Source: Trogon surrucura
Lineage: Eukaryota > Chordata > Aves > Trogoniformes > Trogonidae
Assembly: GCA_020746105.1 (NCBI GenBank)
Contig: CM036620.1
Coordinates: 44,288,706-44,352,705 of the forward strand
Reading direction: 5' to 3'
Length of the DNA: 64,000 bases
Numbering within the stretch: the stretch's first letter is position 1; the number at the start of each line of letters is the position of its first letter. Of the stretch, positions 1-9,119 are shown piece by piece. The notes below the pieces were generated by a model. The model ran no database searches. It was not told where the DNA came from and saw only the letters and a list, made by a program, of their open reading frames with translations. Both the position numbers and the translations under genes were made by a program.

Positions 1-200
1 GCACCTACCAGCTGCTCACTCACTTCATCAATTTGGGGGAGAGATCAGAAGGGCAAAAGAGAGAAAAACTTCAGGGTCAAGAAAAATACAGTTTAATAAG
101 TGAAGGGGAAGAAAGAAAGAAATGTAAAAAAAAAAGAAAGTGATGAAAAGGCAATTGTTCATCTCTTCTGACCAGCACACTGGTCCTCATTTCTCTGTCT
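1..200 (-). mobile_element. LTR fragment (R/U5 part), cut by window start
   Basis: Read on the minus strand, this segment has the layout of the R-U5 end of an avian LTR retrotransposon. It has an ATTAAA polyadenylation-type signal near position 93, then a segment ending in TCTCTCCCCC and a GTGAGTGAGCAGCTG stretch running off the window edge. The phrase order matches an LTR family I remember from many neoavian genomes, whose U5 follows the pattern poly(A) signal, CTCAACCC-like block, TTTTCTC, then CTCTCCCC. The match is clear over about 130 bases. Beyond that it fades into an A/G-rich tract, so the inner limit near 200 is approximate. The terminal CA lies outside the window. Whether the element is ERVL- or ERVK-type cannot be decided here, nor whether it is solo. 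Confidence 0.5.
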
Positions 201-2903
201 TCTGCAGGGTATAATATTCTATTAATCAATATGGCAGGTTTCAGGAATTGCTCTTTTGAACTAAAATCACAATCCCACCTTTCTCATTGCTTTTCAAGCT
301 ATTTGTGCAAACTTCGTTCTATAAAATAATAGGCATTTAACTTCCAACTCCAATGAACTGCAAGGTGTTTGTGATGGTCTTGTTGCTTCTGGCTGACACA
401 CTCGAAGCAAGCATTTCTAAATATCTGTTCTATCCTAAATACAGTGTAGACTCCCATGCTGCCTTTTTACTCTCTCTTAAATATGTTGCTGCATAGTGCT
501 CTGATATCAGTAAATTCATTTCAGTGTATTAGGCCACGTTTTGTTTTCAGTTCCAGTGTAAGCTGAAAGCAAATGGCTGCCAATATGGAGAGCATATCTG
601 TTAACTGGAAAATGTTAAAATTCTTTCAATTTCTCAAAAAGGCACAATAGTTGACTTCAATATTTTCTTGGGTTTTGAATCAGGATAATGTGATATTGCA
701 GTTTTATTTCTGCATGTTCATTTCCACTTTTTTGTTTCTTTTTAAAAGAGGATCTTGCAAAATCACCAAATGAATTAGTAAGTATCCGCATAACATTTAC
801 TGAATTGTCTGTGCTGCTCTGGCTATCACCCTTTTATTTTAACATGTAATGACTGATGTGAAATAGATATGAAATAGAGGTTAAATGGTTTTCCACTTAG
901 TCTACTTTGCCTTCTATAGACATTAAAACAATGTCAGGGAACACTATGAAGATTATGTGAAGCCATAAGAAAGAGTGTAAAATCACATTGACTCAAACTA
1001 GTCAAAGTGTTAATAGGGTGAGAATAATTAGCTTCGTACCCTAGCTGTAAATTGAGAATCATATTAAAGTTGATCTGTACTATCACACAAAATCTTGCAT
1101 GGTGCAAGAATATTTCTTGATAGGTTAGCACACTGTACTGCATCTTAAATCTTCTGTATCCAGGTGTTCAAAGAAGAGCCTTGAATGAATTTATATAAGT
1201 AGCTCAAAATTTTAAAGATGCTAGATTGTCTGCTTAAGGTTGAGAACATCATAAGATATTTCAAAGCTACTTTACCAGCTAGATCAAACCTCTCATATTT
1301 ATTTAGAATCCTATACAACAATTTGAAGAGAACCAATTTAACAAGGTGGAAGCCAGCCATTCGATAATAACTCAGCAAACATAGCAAAGGTCTCACAGCC
1401 ATGGCAAAGAACCTGTCTCTGTTATCTTGTCTCAAAACACAGCCAAAAGAATCATTTGCTGACCTCAGCTTTGGTATAAACTAATTAAGAAAGAAATGGA
1501 AGAAGATTTTCTGATTTATGTCCAAGATCAAGAACAATATTAAAAACAAGTATGTGATAAGTGTCCAGACGAAGAACAGTTGCTTAGGTTGTAATACTTT
1601 GTAATGATAGAAGTCCTTTTGCGTGAACAATTTCAAATTTTGAGAAAAGATCTCATTGACAAATGCTGTAAGAAAAATAACATTTAGTTTTGGACTATTT
1701 GTTTTTGTTGAAGAATAGTTCATGCAACCTTGTCAATGGTGAAAAACAATATTCTACTACTTAATGAGAATAAAAAGTGTACAGTATGATGTATGCACTT
1801 TTTAAATGGTCAGAAACGAAAGCAAGCCTCAGGTATCTATATAAAGACATGTCTGGAAATTTCTAGTCCTAGACTCCTGCAGAAGAAGTTAGTATTTAGT
1901 AAGCTAATCCCAACCTAAAACTTTTTTACTGTTAGTGAAGCTGATCTATTCAGGCCTTTGCTCAAATGTAATGGGAGAGAAGTGAAGAGATCGTGAAACC
2001 ATGATGGTATTTCCCAATATTCTTCCCAGCTTCCCAGCTCAGTAGGCTTTGCTTTATAAACTCTGTGAAGCTCAGGAATTCTCCCTGACCTAGGCATGTT
2101 TCAACACATAATTCCTGGTGCTAATGCCCTGGTTTGAATAGGAAGGAAACTCCTATATATGATACTGATGAAAACTATGGTGCTGATAACTATCAGATTC
2201 TTGAAGCCTGTAAGTAGAGTTCTGGGCTTTGGATGCAGCTAGTGAATCCAGAAAGTGAAAAGTATTAATTTCACTGATCCATGGAAATAATTTATACAAA
2301 TTCTCCATACCAAATAATGAAACAGAAAGTACTCTAAGCTTCTTACTTTCAGTGTGAGACAATGCATTTTAGACTTCAGTCCTTAATATTTTTTCACCTG
2401 TTCCCACTTGAAGTGAGTAATTTATTCACACTCATTTAATTTCTTTGCTATCCTGTTAGTTGATACCTCTGATTCGTGAGCACAGACATGTGCTCCACCT
2501 TTCAAAAGATTAATTTTCTGTTTAGACAGATCATCTGCAGCGGTTAAACTGGATGATCTTTCTAGTCCCAATATGAGCAATAGGGAGGGAATAAGCATAA
2601 TATATTTTTAGCAAGGGTATTTTTTTCTTTAGATTTACTTTAAATTTGGAGACTCCCAATTAGTGCTTGCTGATATATTGCCAAGATGCTTATTTAAGTT
2701 ATTAAAGTTGTTTCTGAAACACTTATGGTAAACAGTATCAACTGTGGTGAATCCTCTCTGAATAAAAATTAGCTCCTGTGCTTAAAAAAAAATCCCTTCT
2801 TGTAAGACAGGAATAATTTTAAGGATCATAAAGTTTTAGTTTGGATGCTTTAGTTTGTTAGAAGGCACAGAGCATTTTCCCTCTTCTTGTAAATTGTGAG
2901 CTA
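201..2903. other. Unique AT-rich non-coding DNA
   Basis: I see no gene and no recognisable transposon here. Open frames are short (at most 96 codons, 1145-1435 minus), have no recognisable domain, and look like chance frames in AT-rich DNA. Confidence 0.6.
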
Positions 2904-3220
2904 TGATTTTATTTGGTTTGCATGGCAAAGTTTTGGTACTGGGGGGCTAGAGAGGTGGCTTCTGTGAGAAACTGCTAGAAACTTCCCCTCTGTTCAATAA
3001 AGCCAATGCCAGACGGCTCCAAGACGGACCTGCCTCTCACCAAGGCTGAGTTGGTAGCGCCTTGGAGATAACAGATTTAAGAAAAGGGAGAAAGCACTGC
3101 ACAATGGCAAATTCAGCTGGAGAGAAGAGTGAGTATATGTGAGAGAAACTACTCTGCAGACACCAACATCAGTGGAGAAGGAGGAGGAGGAGGTGCTCCA
3201 GGCACTGGAGCAGTGCTTCC

Positions 3221-3625
3221 GCTGCAGCCTGTGGAGAAGACCACAGTGAGACAGGCTGTCCCTCTGCAGCCCGTGGAGGCCCACAGTGGAGCAGATATTC
3301 ATCTGCAGCCCATGGAGGACCCCACACTGTGAATGCCCAAAGGAAGCTGTGACTCCAAGGAAGCCCATGCTAGAGTGGGCTCCTGCCAGGACCTGTGGGC
3401 CCATGGGGAGAGGAGCCCACGCCAGAGCAGGTTTTCTGGCAGAACATGTAAACCCGTGGGGGACTTAGGCTGGAGCAGTCTGCTCTTGAGGGACTGCATC
3501 CCCTGGAGACGACCCATGCTGGAGCAATTAGTGAAGAACTGTATCCCATGGGAAGGACTCACTTTGGAGAAGTTTGTGGAGGACCATCTCCCATGAGAGG
3601 GACCCTATTCTGGAGCAGCAGAAGA
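3221..3625 (+). repeat. Imperfect internal tandem repeats in LTR U3
   Basis: CTGCAGCC followed by YRTGGAG recurs at about 3222, 3264 and 3303, a spacing of 42 and 39 bases. Further down, related units built on CCCATGS/CCCATGGG and CTGGAGCAG recur to about 3625. The units are diverged from one another, so the array is older than this copy or drifted after insertion. Confidence 0.65.
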
Positions 3626-3835
3626 GTGTGAGGAGTCCTCGCTGTGAGGAGGAAGGAGTGACAGAAACAACATGTGGTGGACTGACCACAACTCCTATTT
3701 CCCACTGCTCTGCACTGCTGGGAGGACAAGGTAGAAAAAATCAGGAGTAAAGTTAATCCTGAGAAGAAGGGAGGGATGTGGGGAAGGTGTTTTTGAGATT
3801 TAGGTTTCTCATTATCTTACTCTGACCTGATGGGT

Positions 3836-3841
3836 AATAAA
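3836..3841 (+). promoter_or_regulatory. AATAAA polyadenylation signal of the LTR
   Basis: A canonical AATAAA sits about 180 bases before the LTR end, where the R region of a retroviral LTR carries it. It fixes the LTR orientation as plus. Confidence 0.6.
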
Positions 3842-4019
3842 GTCATTTCCCCAAGTTGAGTCTGTTTTGCCCATGATGATAATTGGTGAATGATCTCTCC
3901 CTGTCCTGATCTCAACCCACAGGTTTTAGTTATATTTTCTCTCCCCTGTCCAGCTGAGCAGGGTGAGTGGTAGAGTGGCTTAGGTGGACACCTGGTATCC
4001 AGCCAGGGTTAATGCACCA

Positions 4020-4541
4020 GAGTAATAGTATCATATTATTGAAACAAAGTCGTTTAAACAATTTTTGCCTAAACACCTTTTGTCTGTTAGGTAAATTGTT
4101 AATCTTCCTGTTATTCATAATTATCTTAAGTTTTTCATCAAGTCTTAAAAAAATTAGTTTTTATCCACTCAATTTCATTAAAAAACTAGCACCAAAAATA
4201 GCATACTAGAAAAATCTAGTGCAAAATTGCTATACCAAGGTAAGATTAAAAATATTTCTTATATTAGGAACATCCATCTGAAAGTGAATTATTAAAGAAT
4301 GAGATAGAGTGAACAAATTTCTAATGTGTATCCTTTGTAAAGCAGAAAACATATTTTGGTAACTAGGTATGTCACTAACTGGCACTGTTCTAATGACTGT
4401 TTCATAAAGTTATTAAACTTTCACCAAAGCCACTGAAATCCTGAGTCCATTTTCAAGTCAATTGCCAGCCACAAGATTACAACTGTGCTCTGTTAATTCT
4501 TCTCTCACACAAAGGAGGGGTACATCAAAGTTAGAAAGCTT
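4020..4541. other. Non-coding spacer between LTR and RTE fragment
   Basis: About 520 bases of AT-rich DNA. I see no gene, no retroviral internal sequence and no recognisable repeat. The absence of a primer-binding site at its left edge supports the solo-LTR reading of the block before it. Confidence 0.5.
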
Positions 4542-4542
4542 C

Positions 4543-4553
4543 CATCATCATGG
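4543..4553 (-). repeat. ATG-type 3' tail of the RTE element
   Basis: On the minus strand the element ends GCCATGATGATGG just after its 3' UTR. RTE LINEs commonly end in such short tandem units, so this marks the 3' terminus of the insertion. Confidence 0.55.
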
Positions 4554-4586
4554 CTAGGCTTCGCGAACGAAGATATGGGAAGGGCT

Positions 4587-5525
4587 CTACCCACACTTGC
4601 TACAAGCGCGCTGGTGGCTAAAAAGGCCGATGCGGGATAGGCAAGTCCGGTTGCAAAAGGCACAGCGGAAAGTCTCCTTCGGTGGTATTGGCCAGGCACG
4701 GTTCTTTCTGCGCTGTCTTTTCTCCTCGAGACTAATTCTACGTGCGTTCTCAAAGGAGGCAGCAGCGTTATGGATGGGGTGTCTCCACATCTCCCGACTG
4801 GAGGCCAGAGTGGACCACTGATGGTAGTCAATATGGCCAAGACTGAGGTATTGTTTCAGAGAGTCCTTGTATCTCCTCTTTGGGGCTCCTCTGTTGGGGC
4901 AGCCGGTGGCGAGTTCAGCACAGAGCACAACCTTAGGGAGGCGGTGATTCTCCATCGTGGAGACGTGCCCTGCCCAGTGCAGCTGCGTCCTCAGCAGCAT
5001 GGCCTCAGTACTGGTGACCCCTGCCTGTTCAAGGACAGTAACATTAGTCACGTAGTCAGTCCAGTGGATGTTTAGGATTGTACGGAGGCAGCACTGATGG
5101 AAGCGTTCGAGGAGTCGCAGGTGGTGGCGGTAGATGACCCATGATTCATACCCATATAAAAGAGCAGACAGTACAATGGCTCTGTAGACACTAATCTTTG
5201 TACTTTTCTTCCGGTGTTTATTGCACCAGACTCTTTTATGGAGTCTTCCAAAAGCTGTGTATGCCTTTGCTAACCTGTTGTCTATCTCTTTGTCAATCTT
5301 ACCATCCAAGGAAATGATACTTCCTAGATAGTTGAACTGCTGGACTCACTTAAACTCTGATTTGCCTATGGTGATGTGGGGATAATGGGAGACTTCCTGA
5401 GATGCAGGTTGGTAAAGAACTTCTGTCTTCTTCAAGCTGACTTCCAGCCCAAAAATCTCAGCAGCCTCTGCAAAGCAGGATGTTAAGCACTGCAGAGGTG
5501 CTTCTGTGTGAGTAATGAAGAGAAA
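4587..5525 (-). pseudogene. RTE ORF remnant: end of reverse transcriptase plus CCHC finger
   Basis: Two consecutive open segments (5346-5525 and 4587-5345) lie in the same frame and are separated by one TGA at about 5346-5348. The upstream segment carries ITHTEAPLQ and FGLEVSLKKTEV, which follow the catalytic region in RTE-type reverse transcriptases. The downstream one (240 codons from its Met) carries DNRLAKAYTAFGRL, VYRAIVLSALLYGYESW (residues 41-57), LLERFHQCCLRTIL (66-79), HWAGHVSTM and PKRRYKDSLK. Its last 25 residues hold a zinc-finger-like Cys216-Cys219-His232-Cys236. The endonuclease and most of the reverse transcriptase, including a recognisable YADD, are missing. With the internal stop this cannot make active enzyme. 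The partial frame of 76 codons reaching 5576 contains non-homologous sequence at its start. Confidence 0.7.
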
Positions 5526-5562
5526 GCTTCTATATAAGGAAACCAAAGGACATAGTTCCAAA

Positions 5563-6060
5563 ACAACCCCCAACATAAGAAAGATATGAAGCTGCTAGAG
5601 CAAACCCAGAGGAGGGCTACCAAGATGGTCAGAGGGCTAGAACTCCTCTCCCACGAGGACAGATTGAGAGAGTTAGCCTTATTCAGCCTGGAAAAGAGAA
5701 GGCTTCAAGGAGTCCATATAGAGGTCTTCCACTACATGACGGGGCCCTACGAGAAGGCTGGGGAGGGACTTGTTACACAGGCCTGTAGAGATAGGATGAG
5801 AGGTACTGGGTAGAAGCTGGAAGAGCATAGGTTTAGGCTAGCTATAAGGAAGAAGTTCATTACCCTGAAGGTGGTGAGGCACTAGAACAGGTTGCCCAGG
5901 GAGGTTCTGGATGCTCCATCCCGAAAGTGTTCAAGTCCAGTCTGGATGGAACCTTGAGCAACCTGATCTAGTGGGAGATGTCCCTGCCATGGCAGGGAGG
6001 TTGGAACTAGATGATCTCTGAGGTCCCTTCCAACCCAAACCATTCTATGATTCTATGATT
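5563..6060 (+). mobile_element. CR1 LINE, 3' end
   Basis: A 5'-truncated CR1 on the plus strand. The reading frame from 5586 to 5813 encodes the C-terminal CR1 block (LLEQTQRRATKMVRGLE, then [20 protein letters not shown]), and the 3' UTR ends in CATTCTATGATTCTATGATT at 6041-6060, the diagnostic CR1 octamer tail. The frame stops early relative to the usual CR1 C terminus (TAG near 5811), so it is a dead copy. It sits head to head with the RTE fragment, with only about 40 unassigned bases between the two truncated 5' ends. Confidence 0.9.
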
Positions 6061-8859
6061 TAAAATCCACAGAAACTGATGCTTGGAACATTCAAAGAGA
6101 ACTTTCATGCAAAAGTTTGAACTCAATTTCTTTTTCCTGATTTTTTCAAATAGCTGGTATTTCAGCAAGTTTCATATGTGTTTGGGCTGTACTCCAGCCT
6201 CCACTATTAAAAATGAAGTTACAAGGCAGGCGAAGACAGCTTTTACACTGGAGTATCGGATAATATCTTCCTGATTGTGACTAGAATATCCTGAGATCTT
6301 TGTCCTGCCATTGTGTTTAACCTGGTGGCCCAGTGGAATTGATTTGTCCAATGCTTCTGCAGCCACTTTTTGTTCAACCTCAGGTGAAATTATGTCAGCA
6401 TCATATCTTTTCCGCTGTCTTTAGGAAGATCCAAATACGGTCTTCTTCCACTCTACTAAAACTATGTTGGTCAGATATCTCTGAAGTCTACAATATCATT
6501 AATGTGTTTTCAGATCATTTGTTGAATGCTTGAAAACTATGCAGCTTGTGGCAATGAAGCTTAACTGAAAGCAGGCTTGCCCTGTTGAGAAGCCCTGAAG
6601 AGTTTCTGTTTAAGGCTGCTTTGGGCATTATCTTTCTTCAAAGCTTAAGCAGCTCCCTCCTAAGAGTGTTGGCTATTACAGACCACATTGTTTAGGAATT
6701 TTATTCTTCATTCGCTATATAAAGCACTTTTGCGTTAGAAAAGCGTTAAAAGTGTCTATCAATAGTGATGAATTTGGATGCATCCCTGATGAGTTAATTA
6801 AAATAACAGTAATGTTTCAATTTTAATAAGAATTCTGTTGCTGTGAATGAGATAAAAATATTTCGGCAGATTTTTAGCATCTTACCTCAGTACCCAATGG
6901 ACGCAGCAACAGAGATTAAACCTAAGTGATTAATACCAACAGAAAAATATAGTTAAAAGTGATAATTGCCATCTGTTCTTGTCAGTATTATTAATGTGTG
7001 TAGAATGGCCTTTATTGCAAAAGAGCTTACAAATACAGTGTTGACAAAATTTCTTTCTTTCAAAGTAGCTGGACTTGCATTAAAGAAGTTAAGGTGGGCA
7101 AACAAATTCAAAATGTTAACACAGCCTAATAGCATTGGTGTATCAGCCAATTTATAATTAGTTTTAGTTTGCAAGGGATGCAGATTTTACTGGAATAAGA
7201 CCAGAATACCTAATGCTTGTGGGTAAGGTTCTGAACCATTCTTGAGTTATACATGGATATCCTTTAACTGGTATACTTAAGCTGGCAATGTAAATTTAAT
7301 TTCTTTTTTCTTTTTTTTTTTTATGAAAAATTATGCCTTGTTTCAGTTTCCATAGCTACTAGTGTTCAGTTAATTTATTTGCTGTGCCAAAAGTAAGACT
7401 TCTATCGGTTTTGTAAATTGGCTATACTCTATATTGGAAGAATTTTGTCTCATTTTTCTAGGCCTAGAGGGATCAATTTAATGCTGTTTACCAAAATAAT
7501 ATTTTACAACTAGTTATTATCAGATTATTTTCTAAGAGTTTCCTAAATCGCTTTCAAAGCTAGTAGCTAATTTCTGCAAACGTAACACAGAAGCAGAGGT
7601 CTGAAAAATATTAGGTTCTTCAAAGATTCATGAAAACTGGTAAAAATTTAAAAATTAGGTTAAAAAGGGGGATTTTACTAATTTATTCTCTGTAATACTG
7701 ATGGAGAATACTCTGTGATCTGAGGCAGTTCTCATGTCTATCAGCAGATCGAGCCAGTTGAGGATGGCCAACACTTGTGGCTCACAGAACATCTCTTGTC
7801 TAGATGTAGAAAGTCAAATTATATTGGTTCTGTGGCTCACCGAAGAACGTGCGCTGGAGCATTTTTATTTGCACAGGATTCACATTAGAGTTATTCTTAG
7901 TTTGTGAAGAAATTAAATATACATCCCTGTTCAGGGTAGTGTTTAAGCAAATTTTTAACTTCAGGCAAATGTTTATACTGAGATTTTCTCTTGCTGAAAA
8001 ATGTTTGAAATGCTTTCTTAATTGCGGCAATAGAAATTTGCCTCTTGAGGCAGTGAGCTCTGCAACTTAACAAATTCAGAGTAAAGTTCAGAAAGCTATC
8101 AGTTTAGACAATGAAATTGAGAGGCTTGGTGAGAGAGCCTCTGAACAAATAACAAATAACAAAATCAGCCTTGTTACTAGCTCTGAACAGTAACAATGAC
8201 TGTTTCAAATGTAAATGAGTTTGGTTTGATTTGTAATTTCAATGTGCATGTCACTTCACTTGCTTTTTTATGCCTATTTTGTTATCCTGGTCATACATTA
8301 TTGTCATTATTTTTTTGTTTGTTTTTTTTTTCATTTAATTTTATTTTAATGCCAACATCTCAAAAGAAATGCTTCTAAACAATTAGATGCGTAACAGATC
8401 GCCAAGAGTGTCTTGAAATAAACTACTCTTAAACTCTCTTAAGTGTTTTCATGTCTTAAACTTTTGGTTTTCTCATAATAAATTTAAGACTCAATCCTTC
8501 AAATTGCTTAGCATTGGGAGAATGTCATCCATTTCAATACATGGATAATAATTGTTACTTTTTTTTTTCTATGATGATTCTCACAGGGCTATTCAATTGC
8601 AGTTCCTAATGGATAGTTTGAGGAAGATGAAGTAGAACTGTGGTTGTTCTTATGTTTAAGTAATCTCAAAAGAACTTCAGATTTAAAATTGTACAGTTCA
8701 ATATAGAGAGAGGGTCATGAGCACAGATTCTCAATGCTTCTATAAATACTTTCTCTTTATATACCAATTTCAACTAAAAAGATAGAATGGCAAATTTCGT
8801 GAGAGAAATAATAATGTTTCTCAGTTTGGCATTCAGAATCAGCAGACATAAATGTTTTC
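6061..8859. other. Unique AT-rich non-coding DNA
   Basis: I see no gene or recognisable transposon. There is a T-rich run near 7303-7322 and another near 8310-8340. Open frames are all under 80 codons without recognisable domains. Confidence 0.55.
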
Positions 8860-9119
8860 CTCCATCCTCGTGACACTCACCCTTGATATATTTGTAAACA
8901 TTAATGAGGTCACCCCTCAGTCTCCTCTTCTCCAAACTAAAGAGCCCCAGCTCCTTCAGTCTTTTCTCATAAGGGAGATGCTCCACTCCCTTAATTGTCA
9001 TAGTTGCCCTGTGCTGGACTCTCTCCAGCAGTTCCCTGTCTTTCTTGAACTGAGGGGCCCAGAACTGGACACAATATTCCAGATGGGGTCTCACTAGGGC
9101 AGAGTAGAGGGGAAGGAGA
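8860..9119 (-). mobile_element. CR1 LINE, internal fragment truncated at both ends
   Basis: 260 bases of CR1 coding sequence on the minus strand encode [30 protein letters not shown] and [19 protein letters not shown], the block just downstream of the reverse transcriptase palm. By direct reading it differs from 41958-42217 at about eight positions, so it belongs to the same subfamily as the long copy at 41.7-43.4 kb. Unlike ordinary CR1 insertions it also lacks the 3' UTR and octamer tail. The match stops abruptly at 8860 and 9119. Confidence 0.85.

Larger units (their letters stand above)
2904..4019 (+). mobile_element. Probable solo LTR of an avian endogenous retrovirus
   Basis: A 1.1 kb GC-richer block stands out sharply from its AT-rich surroundings. 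It opens with TG (2904) and closes with CA (4019), the usual LTR ends. It carries an AATAAA signal at 3836-3841 followed by a roughly 175-base U5-like segment, giving U3-R-U5 order on the plus strand. The U3 part holds imperfect internal repeats around CTGCAGCC and CCCATGG. No tRNA primer-binding site follows 4019 and no polypurine tract precedes 2904, so it is most likely a solo LTR. Flanks read GAGCTA before and GAGTA after, possibly a decayed target-site duplication. The layout matches an LTR family I remember as common in neoavian genomes and absent from chicken. Open frames inside (3129-3332 plus, 2994-3404 minus and others) are by-products of the GC-rich repeats, not genes. Confidence 0.7.
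4542..5525 (-). mobile_element. RTE-type LINE, 5'-truncated 3' end (AviRTE-like)
   Basis: This is a GC-rich minus-strand fragment of a non-LTR retrotransposon. It encodes the part of the ORF downstream of the reverse transcriptase catalytic core (see the pseudogene entry), a short 3' UTR of about 45 bases, and ends in ATGATGG at 4543-4553. A short trinucleotide-type tail instead of poly(A) or CR1 octamers is typical of RTE elements. The 5' end is lost near 5525, as expected for target-primed reverse transcription. In birds, RTE elements of the AviRTE family are known from a limited set of tropical lineages and from filarial nematodes through horizontal transfer. Assignment to AviRTE rather than another RTE is inference. 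Confidence 0.65.

Noticed and set aside
3129..3596. Overlapping open frames on both strands as coding genes
   Set aside because: They lie inside the LTR U3 repeats; GC-rich sequence keeps several frames open at once.
4020..4541. Internal retroviral sequence downstream of the LTR
   Set aside because: No primer-binding site, gag-like frame or second LTR follows; the solo-LTR reading is simpler.
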